Source: Nymphalis io
Lineage: Eukaryota; Arthropoda; Insecta; Lepidoptera; Nymphalidae
Assembly (NCBI RefSeq): GCF_905147045.1
Contig: NC_065891.1
Span: 13,091,001-13,155,000 of the forward strand
Direction: 5' to 3'
DNA: 64,000 nt
A program made the translations under genes and the position numbers. The notes below the pieces were generated by a model. That model ran no database searches. It was not told the origin of the DNA and saw only the letters and a program-made list of their open reading frames with translations. Positions 15,001-26,700 of the stretch are shown piece after piece; within the stretch, counting starts at the first letter, position 1, and each line of letters starts with the position of its first letter.

Positions 15001-18000
15001 TAGTCGCCTACAACAACAAGACCACAATGAAACAGTGGGGTGATCCATACTGCGGTCAACTCAATGGATCAGACAGCTCTATATTCCCGCCGATTGAAGG
15101 AAACCCACCAAATAGGATTTACACATATGAGCCAGAACTTTGCAGGTCAGTTTACCGCGTTAAAAGTCCCGTGTACCGTACGCAGTACACGGACTTGCGT
15201 TTTCGCCGAGTTTGTGTACCCTATGGCACACGAATCCTGTGTTACGGGCCCTAGGACCTATCGTCAACGACCTACATTTTGTTATGTTTATGCATCAATC
15301 AATGAGAGGACATCGAATACTGGCCAAAAAAAATTTAATTATACATGGACATATTATAGCGTGTTTTGGAACGCTTGGATAGGGACTTTTAGCGTGGTAC
15401 ACAAGACTAATGTGCGGGATTTTCGTACTGCACATATTACTCAATAAGTAATTTCTATTCCTGTGTCCCGATTTTAATGTTGTATGAGCAATTACACGAA
15501 CAGATGATATAATTTAAATGCTGTGATTGGCGGGGCATTTTTGTTGTGTTAAGAGATTAATATATTTTTTAATGCAACTTGCAATGTCATTTGGCTTATT
15601 TGCTAAACTGCCTTCCACAAATAACAATATGGAAATCTTTTAACAATAAGCTTGTACCTATGCCATGTGCCTACTAAAACGCCCAAGACCCCAAATACGA
15701 AGAAGCTATATTAGGTAGATGGGAATTATCAGTGGCCCTCTTACGGCCGCATCATTAGGCCACTTCCATGCTATTCCAAATTTCAGCTTAATCGCTCAAA
15801 TACTGGGAACTGCTACAAAATTAAGTTGCAAGATTTGTCAACATATTAACGAGTGATTTAAATAAAATCTTGTAAGCAAAAAAATAATACGCATACACGT
15901 GATAGAAATGAAACTTTATATATATAGCTCTCTTTCTCTTAACATCATATCTTTCTTCTCTTTCATGTAACGAAATGAGTAACCACTCTTTACCAATCGT
16001 ACTCAAATCGCCGCCTAAGAAATTTCCCTTCAATAAATATAAGAACATATAGTATAATATAGTACAATAGTAAGAAGTAATTTTAGTTAATATACTTTAT
16101 ATTCTAAGATTTTTCGCCAATATCGGCAAAAAAATACATAGATGACGTTAAGTATGGTTTTAGTAACTATTGCTTATGGTCAATACATACATACACTTAT
16201 TTATATTTACGTTATCACGCACAAAGTACCACAACCACGGTTTTTTTTTTTTTTTTATAGAATAGGAAGGCGGACGAGCATATGGGCCACCTGATGGTAA
16301 GTGGTCACCAACGCTCTTAGACATTGGCATTGTAAGAAATGTCAACCATCGCTTACATATCCAATGCGCCACCAACCTTGGGAACTAAGATTTTATGTCC
16401 CTTGTGCCTGTAATTACACTGGCTCACTCACCCTTCAAACCGGAACACAACAATATCAAGTATTGCTGTTTTGCGGTAGAATATCTGATGAGTGGGTGGT
16501 ACCTACCCAGACGAGCTTGCACAAAGCCCTACCACCAGTGAAATATGGTTTCGCATAAAATTCTATTGACATAAAGATACGATAAATGAAATGAGTGTGT
16601 GTGAGTGACAATTTTTTTTAGGTCTTTTCACTCATAACATGCAACTGACGTGCGTTTTATGTTACGAGCTTCTAACAAAAACATACTCATGAACTTGACG
16701 AAGGGAACATAACACATGATTGAAAAATCGATTATAATGTTGATTATCTTATTATAATTTTTTAATTTACAATAATGGGGTGAGGTACAATGTCTTGAAG
16801 CACTTGCCTATTAAATAATTCTAAGAATATATAAATATTCATTAATTTGTCCACAAATAATGAAAAAGCAATATAATGGACTAAGTACCGTAGCTCTCTA
16901 GATGATATTTAAAGGTCTATAAATTATTACCGAAAGAAGGCTCAAGGGCAAGGCAGCCAGTGTAATCAAAAGCACAAGGGTCATAATATCTTAGATCCAT
17001 TAGCAGATAGGGCATTGATCTTTTTGAGTTGCGGCATTGCCATTTCTAATCCACCTTTAGTCTTAAGGATTGTATTGGACAGTCACACAGGACAGTCTAT
17101 TGAAAAGTGAGGTGGCCTATTTAATACTACAAATAAATATACTTAATGTGTATACATAATATAATTATGTATTGGTATTTTTTTTCAGATCTCTGTACGC
17201 GAGTCTGGTTGACAAGCGAGACATTTTCAACATAAGCGCTTATTATTATGAAATAGATGAAATGCTCCTCGCGTCTAAAAGTGCAAATCCTGGCAACAAG
17301 TGCTTCTGTAAAAAGTGAGTTACGTTCATTATTTAAAAAAAAAACTGTCTGCGTTTAAATAAACATACAAATATTTACCATCAGGGGTGATTGAACTCTT
17401 TATCATTGGAAAATAAACCCATTTCTTGCTAACGTTAAGAGGAAGAAAGACGTATCAATTCGGCCTTATTTATTATTTGAGTATGTTTCTCGATAACTTT
17501 GACGCTAGTTATCCGATTTTGAGAATATTTTTAGTATTCGATTCGTTATATTTCGAAATAGGTCGCATTATAAATAACGTTGTAAAACTAGGTGATATGT
17601 CACTTGTACATACAACGATATAATTCTACCAATCAGGGCAGAATCTATGTTATATATAGTTAATGGCAATGTCTCACTTAGCATACTTAGGTGAGCGTAT
17701 CCATATTATTAACTATAAAATATTTAGGTAACATAAAAATAATAAATTATTGATAAACATAAATTATGTTTAATTTTTTTTATTACAAACTTATAAACTA
17801 AAACTTTGATAATTTTATTTTTATAAAAAAAATTATATTTAAAAAAACACTTCAACTATCTTTAGGTTCGTATTGTCATGTACTAATACAATATAATTTG
17901 TTTACTTTTCGAAACAAACGATTTCAGTTTCATTATAACACTATTTCAAAGTATAAACAACATTTGCAGAGTAAAACAGAAGGGTTAATTTAAAACACGA

Positions 18001-21000
18001 TTAATAAACTTACTTTGGAAGTTTGAAATTAATAGAAAACCATTTTGAATTCAGATGAAAGTGTTAATTAGGTCGTTTTGTGAGGTTGTTTTCAAACTTT
18101 AAGTGAAGTTTTGACAAACATTAAGAATTTTATATATAAGAACATTATTAATTTAACTTGGTGGTAAAGCTTTGTGCAAACTCTGGGTAGGTACCACCCA
18201 CTCATCAGATATTCTACCGCAAAACAGTACTTGGTATTGTTGTGTTCTGGTTTGTGAGCCAGTGTGTTCTGGGTGAGTGAGCCAGTGTGCTTCGGAATAT
18301 TTCTTACAATGCCAATGACTATGGACGATGGTGACAACTTACCATCAGGTGACCCATTTGCTCGTCCGCCTAACTATCCTATAAATAAATAATATTTTAA
18401 AATTTAATATTTTGATTTAATAACTCGTGTCTGATTTAGTAATAGAGCCAGGTGGCCAACTAATCAAAGATATTAAGATGAAACCATCGACAATTTATTA
18501 CTTTTTATTGAATCGATTGTTACAACAAATAAAGAAAAAATATATTTTATTATATTCTCATTAATAGCTGCCACGTAATGCGAGGTATTATATGTTAATA
18601 AATTATTTGAGGCTCGTCTATTGATTATAATGTTATTAATTATTTATAATGATATGCAGCGTTATAGGAGTTATTTATAAACTATTCAGAAGATAAAAGG
18701 AAAAACATAAATTATTAATGTAACAGTGAATACAAACATCCTTAATAATATTATAAATACGAAATGAGTTTGTATATTTGTGTGTATGTTTGTAATCAAC
18801 TGATTATCATGAAATTTTGTATACACGTTGTCAGGTGTACAGAAAAGGACTGAACAACAAGCATGAAACTAGTTTAATATAAGCAAGTAACAGTCCCAAG
18901 CTTGCCTCTTATATAATGAATGCCAAGAAATGCTAAATTAAGTAAAAATAATTCAATATCGTACAAAAGATTTATAAAGCCATTATGATGATTGGTATAT
19001 ATGGCGACTTAATACATAAACGAATAGCTTACACTAATTTTATCGATTCCATATTATCTTGTATACAGGGACTGGAGTGAAAGTCACGATGGGTGTCTTC
19101 TTATGGGAGTACTAAATCTTAACCCATGTAAGAATGCTCCAGCGATTGTGTCACTTCCACATTTCTACCTAGCATCAGATGAACTACTCGAATATTTTGA
19201 TGGGGGAATCAGTCCTGATAAAGAAAAACACAAAAGCTTTGCTTATCTTGATGCTGTAAGTATTTAGGCTAAAGTATATCATTTTTTTGATCAAACAAAT
19301 TTCACAGATTTCAGTCGATTCCAAAGCGAGTTGCAATCGTCTTACTGACTTCAGATCATATTGAAGCAACAAAAATTGGTTTAATTATAGTTATCAGTTT
19401 TCATTCGTTATTAGTAAACTATGTACAGACATTTTTATAATATACAAAATTAAATGTCGAGATGGCCCAGTGGTAAGAACGCGTGAATCTTAACCGATGA
19501 ACGTGGGTTCAAACCCGGGCAAGCACCTCTGAATTTTCATGTGCTTAATTTCTGTTTATAATTCATCTCGTGCTTTTCGGTGAAGGAAAACATCGTGAGG
19601 AAACCTGCATGTGTCTAATTTCATCGAAATTCTGCCACATGTGTATTCCACCAACCCGCATTGGAGCAGCGTGGTGGAATAAGCTCCAAACCTTCTCCTC
19701 AAAAAGGGAGAGGAGGCCTTAGCTCAGCAGTGGGACATTTACAGGCTGTTACTTACTTACTTACTTTACAAAATTAAAATAAAAAACAAAATACACATTA
19801 CAAATTTATAGCAAAAACACGCCATCTAAAAGATTGTCCTGGCATTGTAAATTTTCAATCACTTTATTTTTTGTTTAACAACGTTGGTTCAACAACTGTT
19901 AGTCAACTAAAAACGAAACATGTAACCCGCTGTTAGGTATTGATAGAGTCATCAGAGTTTACGGATTCGATTGTTACCAAGGTGTACATTTTCATATATG
20001 AAGAAAACACTGAAGCTATTGTATTATACATTATTATGATTGTTTACATTGCATTCAGCGGTGAAACCCACCCCAAACCCACCTGCGTTAAGCCACAGTC
20101 AACACTGAACATTATATCTTTAAAATTTTACTTAGCTTTTCTTTTCTGGCAATTATTACATATATCATTAGTGGAAAACAAATCAGTAACAGCAAAAACC
20201 GAAAATAAATACACGCATATCCTCACGACTTCTACTCGACCACTAAACATGTTTTAAAAACAAATAAAATACATGAAAAATCTATTTTCTTTTATTATAA
20301 ATAACATTTTTTTATATTAAAAAAATATGTATTCGTGTTAAAGTAAAATATATCAAAGTTACCAATAACAGGTATATTCTAAGATAAATTATTTAAAAAA
20401 AAAAAAACAAATTTACATATGGTATTTAATATAGTTTTTATTATTTTAGACGACCGGTGTTGTTATAAAGGGCACACAACGTCTCCAATTCAACATTGAA
20501 TTGCGAAACGTTAAAGCAGTCCCACAATTAGAAAACGTGAAAACTGGACTCTTTCCACTTCTCTGGATAGAAGAGGTAAGTGTTTTCTAAAGTAAAAAAG
20601 TTATTAATTGTAATAAATTACAAACATGAACATCAGGGGCTGTGAGCACTGCCCTCCCACTACCACCCTGGAAATTCAGTGTCCTATAAATAATAATGTA
20701 ATAATAATATTCACTTATCATCAGAAGATCTGGCTACGCCAATGTTTATGCAATTGTTTCTGCATAAAATATTATTATAAATATTTAACGAACGATGAAA
20801 AAAAGGACGAATTCCTTTTTTTTTTTTTATTTTGTCTAAGTTGTTTTATTCTATAAGTATTTTAATTTCAGGGCGCAGAAATTCCAGAAGATCTCCAACA
20901 AGAGCTTCACCAAGCCCACAAAATGCTGTCCTATGTAGAGGCTCTACGCTGGGTGATACTAGGCTTAGCTGTGATTTTGTGTATAGCAAGTGCAATGTGC

Positions 21001-21102
21001 GTATCCCGCGCCGGGGGTCTTAACCCCTGGCCGAGGAACCACAATAGTGTTAGCTTTATATTAAGACCAGGAAACACCGTCGATATTAATAAAGGTCGCT
21101 AA
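1..21102 (+). CDS. SNMP2: Sensory neuron membrane protein 2 (CD36 family), 5'-truncated by window edge
   Basis: Nine exons read in one continuous frame: 1-104, 957-1101, 7776-7944, 12861-12952, 14931-15145, 17189-17314, 19069-19255, 20450-20575 and 20872-21102. All internal junctions are GT-AG and the phases match. They give 464 residues plus stop. Family members have about 520 residues, so the first TM helix and roughly 55-60 residues lie upstream. Seen: the CD36 ectodomain start (FKIYVFNVSNAEDV, GPFVYKEYR), PNLTDPFLRVKAKDLFFDG, the FPPIEGNP block, the cysteine cluster NKCFCKK...DGCLLMGVLNLNPCKNAP, QRLQFNIELRN, LFPLLWIEEGAEIPE, then a C-terminal TM helix (about WVILGLAVILCIASAMCV) and a short cytoplasmic tail ending NKGR. 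From the family: a membrane protein of antennal support cells, linked to handling of lipid odorants and pheromones. The sequence resembles SNMP2 rather than SNMP1 (for example VCGKIRLE..TMRP, ANPGNKC). Another CD36 scavenger receptor is less likely. Introns carry many SINE copies. Confidence 0.88.
761..776. repeat. (CA)n microsatellite
   Basis: About eight CA units in SNMP2 intron 1. Confidence 0.9.
4011..4056 (-). mobile_element. SINE A, short 3' fragment
   Basis: AACAGCCTGTTAATATCCCA and CTGCTGGGCTAAGGCCTCCT match the 3' end of the SINE A family, reversed. Confidence 0.75.
4963..5127 (+). mobile_element. Apparent non-LTR retrotransposon 3' end with duplicated 21-bp word
   Basis: The 21-bp word beginning GGTTGTCTGGAAGAGATCGC occurs twice in a row (4963-4983 and 4984-5004). 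It is followed by TCTTTCAGCGATAAGACTGCC and a TTCTATTTTA-type simple tail, as seen at LINE 3' ends. It lies in SNMP2 intron 2. Confidence 0.55.
6070..6430. mobile_element. Two repeat B copies in inverted, head-to-head arrangement
   Basis: 6070-6170 is a minus-oriented fragment starting at its poly(T). 6176-6430 is plus-oriented and ends in an A-rich tail. The outer roughly 95 bp of each are complementary and could fold back. Confidence 0.8.
7060..7290. repeat. Fragment of unclassified repeat E
   Basis: Shares CAGTTCTTGATTAA, CTTTATTTA and CAACTTCGC in the same order as 28196-28350. Confidence 0.5.
7386..7490 (+). mobile_element. Repeat B, 5' fragment
   Basis: GGTGGTAGGGCTTTGTGCAA and a diverged continuation to GTTCCGATTTGAAGGG. 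Confidence 0.75.
8303..8350. repeat. Fragment of repeat E
   Basis: CTTGTGGGGGAAACGCGTTA then CTCGTTTTTCCAGCAAC matches 28704-28742. Confidence 0.5.
9373..9595 (+). mobile_element. Highly diverged repeat B
   Basis: TTCTACCGCCAAACAGCGAT, GTACCGGCTTAAAGGGCGAT and GCCAATGTAAGTACAGGCAT keep the order of repeat B, with many changes. The overlapping open frames are incidental. Confidence 0.5.
10027..10430. mobile_element. Composite: SINE C tail joined to reversed SINE A
   Basis: 10027-10199 matches the body of SINE C (CTGTCAGAAAATTCTCAGTA, GCAGCCTGGAGTCTGGAAGT). 10200-10430 is SINE A in reverse, ending at its tRNA-like head (GGGTTTGAACCC). Confidence 0.75.
11949..12315 (+). mobile_element. SINE C, full length with tRNA-like head and (ATT)n tail
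   Basis: A-box-like TTGGTCTAGTGGC and B-box-like GAGGTCCTGGGTTC are spaced as in a tRNA promoter. A 300-nt body and a TATTATTATTATT tail follow. SNMP2 intron 3. Confidence 0.82.
12971..13267 (-). mobile_element. SINE A, full length
   Basis: Runs from the family 3' end (AACAGCCTGTTAATGTCCCA) to the tRNA-like head with B box GGGTTTGAACCC and A box CCACTAGGCCATCTCGGC. It lies 18 bp after an SNMP2 exon. Confidence 0.9.
13741..14031 (-). mobile_element. SINE A with target-site duplication and (TTAC)n tail
   Basis: TCCGTATAAAAA occurs at 13741-13752 and 14020-14031 on either side. The GTAAGTAAGTAAGTAAG run after the left copy is the element's (TTAC)n tail, reversed. Confidence 0.9.
14711..14800 (-). 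mobile_element. Short poly(A)-ended repeat F
   Basis: A T-rich start, then ACCGGGAAGGCAATTGACTA and GGATGGTAAGTGGTAATAGA. The same words occur reversed at 46056-46150. Confidence 0.6.
16241..16539 (-). mobile_element. Repeat B, full length, young copy
   Basis: A poly(T) start, ATAGAATAGGAAGGCGGACG, and an end in GCCCTACCACCAGT. Identical to the copy at 26984-27279 apart from tail length. SNMP2 intron 5. Confidence 0.92.
18156..18395 (+). mobile_element. Repeat B with internal deletion
   Basis: ACTTGGTGGTAAAGCTTTGT through to CGTCCGCCTAACTATCCTAT and an AATAAATAA tail. The middle is shortened. Confidence 0.8.
19443..19778 (+). mobile_element. SINE A, full length, with 12-bp target duplication
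   Basis: TACAAAATTAAA flanks it at 19443-19454 and 19767-19778. The head is GTCGAGATGGCCCAGTGGTA, the B box is GTGGGTTCAAACCC, and the tail is TTACTTACTTACTTAC. SNMP2 intron 7. Confidence 0.93.
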
Positions 21103-23736
21103 GGGTTATATTTGTTTTCTTTAACCGCATACAATTTAATAAGTAATAGTTGTCAGCCAAAATATTATCTTTTTCATAAAGTGTAGAAAAAAAGTAGATA
21201 AAAACTAATGTGTGAATCACACACAATATAATATATTTAAAAAAAAACTGTGAATATAAAAAAACATAGTATTTTCCACAATACGAATACGAAAAACTTG
21301 TAAGTTAAAAAATAACCGTGTGTGCTCCACGTATATCTGACGTACCGTGTATATACACATTAGTGTCCGTGATAGACAAACGATGATCCGTAATCGACAT
21401 GATATATTTTTGGCACCAAAAACTTACTCTAGAAATATATATAGGGCATATAGGGATATAAATGGTTTCCTAGGACACACGGGTGAAACTAAGTTCCTTT
21501 CGCTATATTAAATTACAGGCACAATTAAATAGATTATTAACATAATGTAATTAAATTAAATAATAATAACGGAATAGTAAAAAAATTGTACTAATTATTA
21601 ATTTTAGTATCACATCTTGAAAATAACAGAAAAATAAAAAATCTAACAATAAAATTCATTTATTAGATCCCCAGGCAGTTTCAGTTGGTCTCACGAAACG
21701 CAAAGCATCCAGCATATCAGCTATTAATTATTTATCCGATTTTTAAATACATCCCATTTAAGTTGTTTTGAATGTATTGTGGGGTTCGAAAAAATCGTAG
21801 ATCCGAGGCTGGCAATAAAGATACACTAGAAGACAAAATAATTATTAAATTGTACCTAATATTATTTCATTTATAACTTATTGAATATATTTTGTTTTTT
21901 TTCATAAAAGGAATCTTTTAATAAACGAACCTATTCTTGAATATATGCCAAATAAATTATTTGTATTCGTAAGTACATACTTAAAGTTGTACAGTTGAAA
22001 AATAATACTTATAACAAGACTATAAAGCACATTTTAGTTTGTATAATCTAAAAAACTATTTTTGGCACGGTTCAAATTGTGTAACACATTCGTTTGCAGA
22101 AACGTAACATTAAATATTGTAATGGATTTTTTATATAACTTAACAGAAAAAGTCACATTCCAATATATTTTACGAACGATATTTGCGATTTTGTTTCATT
22201 ATTTTTGTATTTATTTATTGTATCATATAAATTTAAATAGTGATACTTATAAGCTGTCCCTATGCTAAGTTTTAATAAAAAAAATCTAGATCTAGGAGAT
22301 ACGTAATGTATTTCTACGAACAGCAATTTGGCCTCATTCACTCACAATCGTAATAAAACTGTATGACTTAACAGTTGGCAACAATTCTTATAATATTTTT
22401 CATAAATCAGAAAGACAAAAAGTTAATCTAAAAATATAAGCCATAATTATATTATATTTATAATTTTTTATTATTGTTGTTTTCGATTGTTTTTTTTTTT
22501 GTAATTTCCGCCCGCGGGTTCACCCAGGCGTGAAATGAGAGGTGTTCGATTGTCCCAATGCCCTGGATCCATGCCCTTTTCTGAACGTGCAACAAACTGC
22601 CAAACGATAAATCAATATTCTTTCATTTTCAATGGATGACCTTATAATATTCTGTGACATGCGTATGTATTATATTAAATATGTATATCTACAATTATCC
22701 GTTGAATAATACAAACGGTGTCACTTAATACTAACACTGACGCTTCATGAAATCTATAATAAAAATATGTAATATATGCGAAATACCACTGACTGGCTCA
22801 TCAACAAGGTCGCCGAAACAATAGGACAGATCGACTTGAAATTTACTTGACTTAGAAAGGATTTTACGTAAATCATATCCAAAATAAATTTTCCGTCATC
22901 TAAATTTGGAACATAAGTTTTCAACTAAATTAAGTTGTGGGTACTTTGTATAAATTTTACTCGAACGAAGTCTGGATGAGATATTAGTATTTTATAAATT
23001 TATAAAAAAATAATGACACAACGTTCGTGGTTGCTGGTAATAATATTATAAACACGCAAATCAATTAATCCTCTTTATCTGTTTAATATACGATAATGAT
23101 TATAGTTTTTTTTCTTCTAAAATTAACTGGCTGTATAAACTCGATATTAATTGATTTCATTTATAAATTAACTTTATTGAAGTCTGTGCATAAAAACTGT
23201 CGAGGTGACTTCAACAACCAAATTGAAATATCTGGTTCACTTTCAAGACAAAATATAAATTTTTAGCTTTACATATCAATAGTTAGTGACATATATGACG
23301 TCAACAGAAAAGTTATATGACGTACGTGTTATGATCGTGAAGTAACCAAAAATTTTACAATCGCTTATTAATTTTATACATAATAATGAATATCGGTGTA
23401 ACTGAGCTTAATAGATTTTGAAACCGTTTTTCCGATCATCATTATAGTAAGGCGGCACATACAGATTTTTTTATAGTATCGTCTTTGTTATAAGTCACAA
23501 CTAAATGGCTCACCTTAACTATTGAGAGAATTATATAACCATGTAGTACAATTTTGCCGATTTTTGGTAGTTTTATTAAAAATATTATTACATAGTTCCA
23601 AGTATTTTAGTTGCATACCTTGGAGGTAACACCGACTCGTATGCCCTGACCGCTAACTTTTTGTATGTCTGGCGCATATACTTCGTTGCTGTATATTATT
23701 TTATAAATAAAAAACGATATTAACATTATAAAACAC
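21103..23736. other. Spacer between SNMP2 and PWP2, with SNMP2 3' UTR
   Basis: AT-rich DNA between two genes that face each other. The first part should be SNMP2 3' UTR. Candidate AATAAA signals lie at 21633-21638 and 21648-21653. A stretch at about 22790-22910 shares wording with about 6740-6860 (GACTTGAAATTTA..., GGATTTTACG) and is probably an old dispersed repeat. A C/G-rich patch near 22505-22545 (CCGCCCGCGG) recurs near 27900. No coding exon was recognised. Confidence 0.5.
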
Positions 23737-23742
23737 TTTATT
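23737..23742 (-). terminator. PWP2: PWP2 polyadenylation signal directly after the stop codon
   Basis: On the minus strand the stop TAA (23745-23743) is followed with no gap by AATAAA. If used, the 3' UTR is only about 20-30 nt. Confidence 0.6.
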
Positions 23743-26700
23743 TTAATCAGAATCTGAGTCAGAGAATGTTCCGCGACCGCTCGAATGGTCGCTGTCCATT
23801 TCGACGTCTTCTTGCCTCGGAGTTATGACACTGACAGCTTTGATGCACCGTATCGTGTATTTGTTGAAGTCACATCTGAAATAATATTTTTAATCTAATA
23901 AAAGTAAGTAACAGCCTGTGAAAGGCCCGCTGCTGGTCTAAAAAGCCTCCTCTCTTTTTTGAGGAGAAAGTTTGGAGCTTATTCCACCACGCAGCTCCAA
24001 TGCGGTTTGGTTGAATACACATGTGGCAGAATTTCAGTGAAATTAGACACGAGCAGGTTTCCTCAAGATGTTTTCCTTCACCGTAAAGCATGAGATGAAA
24101 TATAATTACAAATTAAGCACATGAAAATTCAGTGGTGTTTGCCCTGGTTTAATCTAATGCTATTAATATTATAAATGTGTAAGTTTAGATATTTGTTACT
24201 CAATCAGGCAAAAACAGCGATGAACGCTATTGGGAATAGAGATATTTAATACCTTAAAATGACACCACCTATTCTTTAAACGCTGGCTAGTTAGAAATAC
24301 TTAACGATTACACGACTTTATAAATAGGGTGGATCCCTTTGATGTAATGTAGAAGATATGTTATTACGTTCCCCTTTTTAAAACTATTTAAGCAAAGCCA
24401 TTCTTCAACGCAATAACACAAATTATAGATTTGTTAAACCGCCTCACTAATCTACTACGTATATAGTATAATCTTGCCTATCACGCCGAAGTTTGTCGGT
24501 TCGGTTCCCACCCAGGACATACATTTGTGTGCATGAACATGTCTGTTTGACCTGAGTCTAGGTGTAATTATCATATATATGTCAGTTATAGATATGTATA
24601 TCAGTTGTCTGGTTTCCATAGCACAAGCTCTGCTTAATTTGGGACTAGATGGTCAAATTTCTACAGATAAATCCAAAAAATATATATTTATCATTATATA
24701 AGATTGGAACGGCATCCACTTACAGAAACCCAAGAATCAAAATTATCAAATCCTTTTCTTTAAAATTGCTTAATCTTTTTCTATAAGATTAAATTACGAT
24801 AAGGTTACCAACCGTTCATTATTCTTAGGACAGATGCATTCTAAGTCATTGGTTTAATGATATCCTGATGTGACTTTGTAAATTTAAATAAAACCCGTCA
24901 AATGCGAGTCTGACTCGCTTGGAGAGGGATACTATTATGGAGAGCGATGGTAAATAAAAGACAAAAAATGAAATGAAAACTTATTAAAAACAGTAAAGAA
25001 ATTTAAATACAATTACTTCATTATTATTTTAGTTTTATATACATATATATATATATATAAAGAACAAAGTTCTAAAGTACATTATCATTTAGAGGTTAAA
25101 GTAGCGCGATAAAATATTAGAATATCGTCAGAACTATCAGATTAAAACTTTTGGGCTCTGTCCGTACCCAAAACTTATAGAAACAAGGATTCTAGGGCTA
25201 GTATGTAATAAATCTATTTTTTATATAAAAAAGGTTAGTTACGTTTTAAGTAAATCTCTTAAATATTATATAGACCTTTATGTATATGGAAATAGCGTTT
25301 TAATCGTCAGGTAACTAAGATATATTAGTAATATGAAATACAATTAAAAACAAATACCGAATGTTTATTAAGTTACAACATATCACCGTATATTAATTAA
25401 TGCAAACAAAAACGTTACTTTTTTTTAAATTAGTCCGGATTTTTTAAATAAAAGATTGCAACCCTAATGTAATATCCGTCACTTTATCTAAGAACAATTC
25501 ATCTCGATTCCGTCGTTATCGTTTTTATCATACACTTGACCTTATCGGGTGTGATAACGATGAACGTTATCTGGTCGACATGTGATGTGCTTTATGTAAC
25601 GTTTTAACCTAGTTGGAGACTAATTGGATCGTGTTGACCAGAAATATTTCAAATCACAGAAGCACTAATTAAAGCTATTAAGATTTAAAAGAGAACACCA
25701 TGTATATAGTGACTGTACCTATTACATTTTTTTATGTTTTATGTATAAAGTGTTATTTTTTTTCTTTTAATTTTTAATAACATTTATTTTAGTGCTTTAG
25801 GGTCCGTTCACACAGACCGGCTCGGAGAGGAGAGCAGATTTTTATCACGTTGGAAACAGTGTTTTGAGTGATTGTAGTAAAGTTTATTTTTGCATTTGCA
25901 CCTTTTTTGTCATTAAAAATGCCTGAACGCGCTTCGTGTGAAGTAATAAAAGGAGCCGACCGGCTCCGCTTGCGTGCTCTTTCTCGCTCGCACCCGCTTT
26001 CAGATCTCTTCCAGCCGGTCGATGTGAAATAGTTGGCGGCTCCGCTCCGGCCAATTCCAAGCGTATACGACCCGGTCTGTGTGAAAAGAAAAAAGCAGGC
26101 CGATGCTCTCCGAGCCGGTCTGTGTGAACGGACCCTTAAGCATTGGAGCATTACTGTACAACACTGTCCAATTGTACTTCTATGCATTTGATGCAATTTA
26201 GTTTTCAAACAGTCAATTTCTCATTATTATAAGACTGGCATTTTTATTATTAACAAAAAAATCATTCAGTTTTATTTAATGACACTTTAATCAGCCTTTA
26301 TTTAAGCAAATAAGCTTCGGAACTAATTTAGAATCGCTGTTTGTCCTCAAACCTCAAACTCTTATAATACGTATACACATATATTCACACATTCAAACAC
26401 ACACGTATACACATACATAACAACAAACATATATAATACACCGTACTACTACACGGAAAGATATATATCCTTCTTAGGCAAAGAATCAAACACAAAATGA
26501 ACTAAAACGTTAAATCTTTCGTTGCCAATTTATAAAAAAAAAAAAAAACAGAAAATTGCAACGTCCAGTAGGTATTAAAATTTAAAAAAGCAATTGATTA
26601 TACTATATCAGAAATTTAAATGTTAAAGCTGTATTGTATCGTATGAAAAGAACTAAGTTCGCAATATTATTATTATTCTAATCTTGAATTATACGAGCAA

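Noticed and set aside
15040..15447. 135-codon open frame overlapping an SNMP2 exon
   Set aside because: It is out of frame with the conserved SNMP2 exon (14931-15145) and runs into the intron.
16301..16558. Open frame of 85 codons, repeated nearly identically at 27041 and 55617
   Set aside because: It is the body of repeat B. The shared peptide comes from repeat copies, not from a gene family.
19459..19510. tRNA-like A and B boxes
   Set aside because: They are the head of SINE A. The sequence does not fold into a full tRNA and continues into the SINE body. The same holds for the other SINE heads in the window.
25789..26208. 139-codon minus-strand open frame
   Set aside because: It spans a MITE from end to end, including both terminal repeats, and resembles no protein family.
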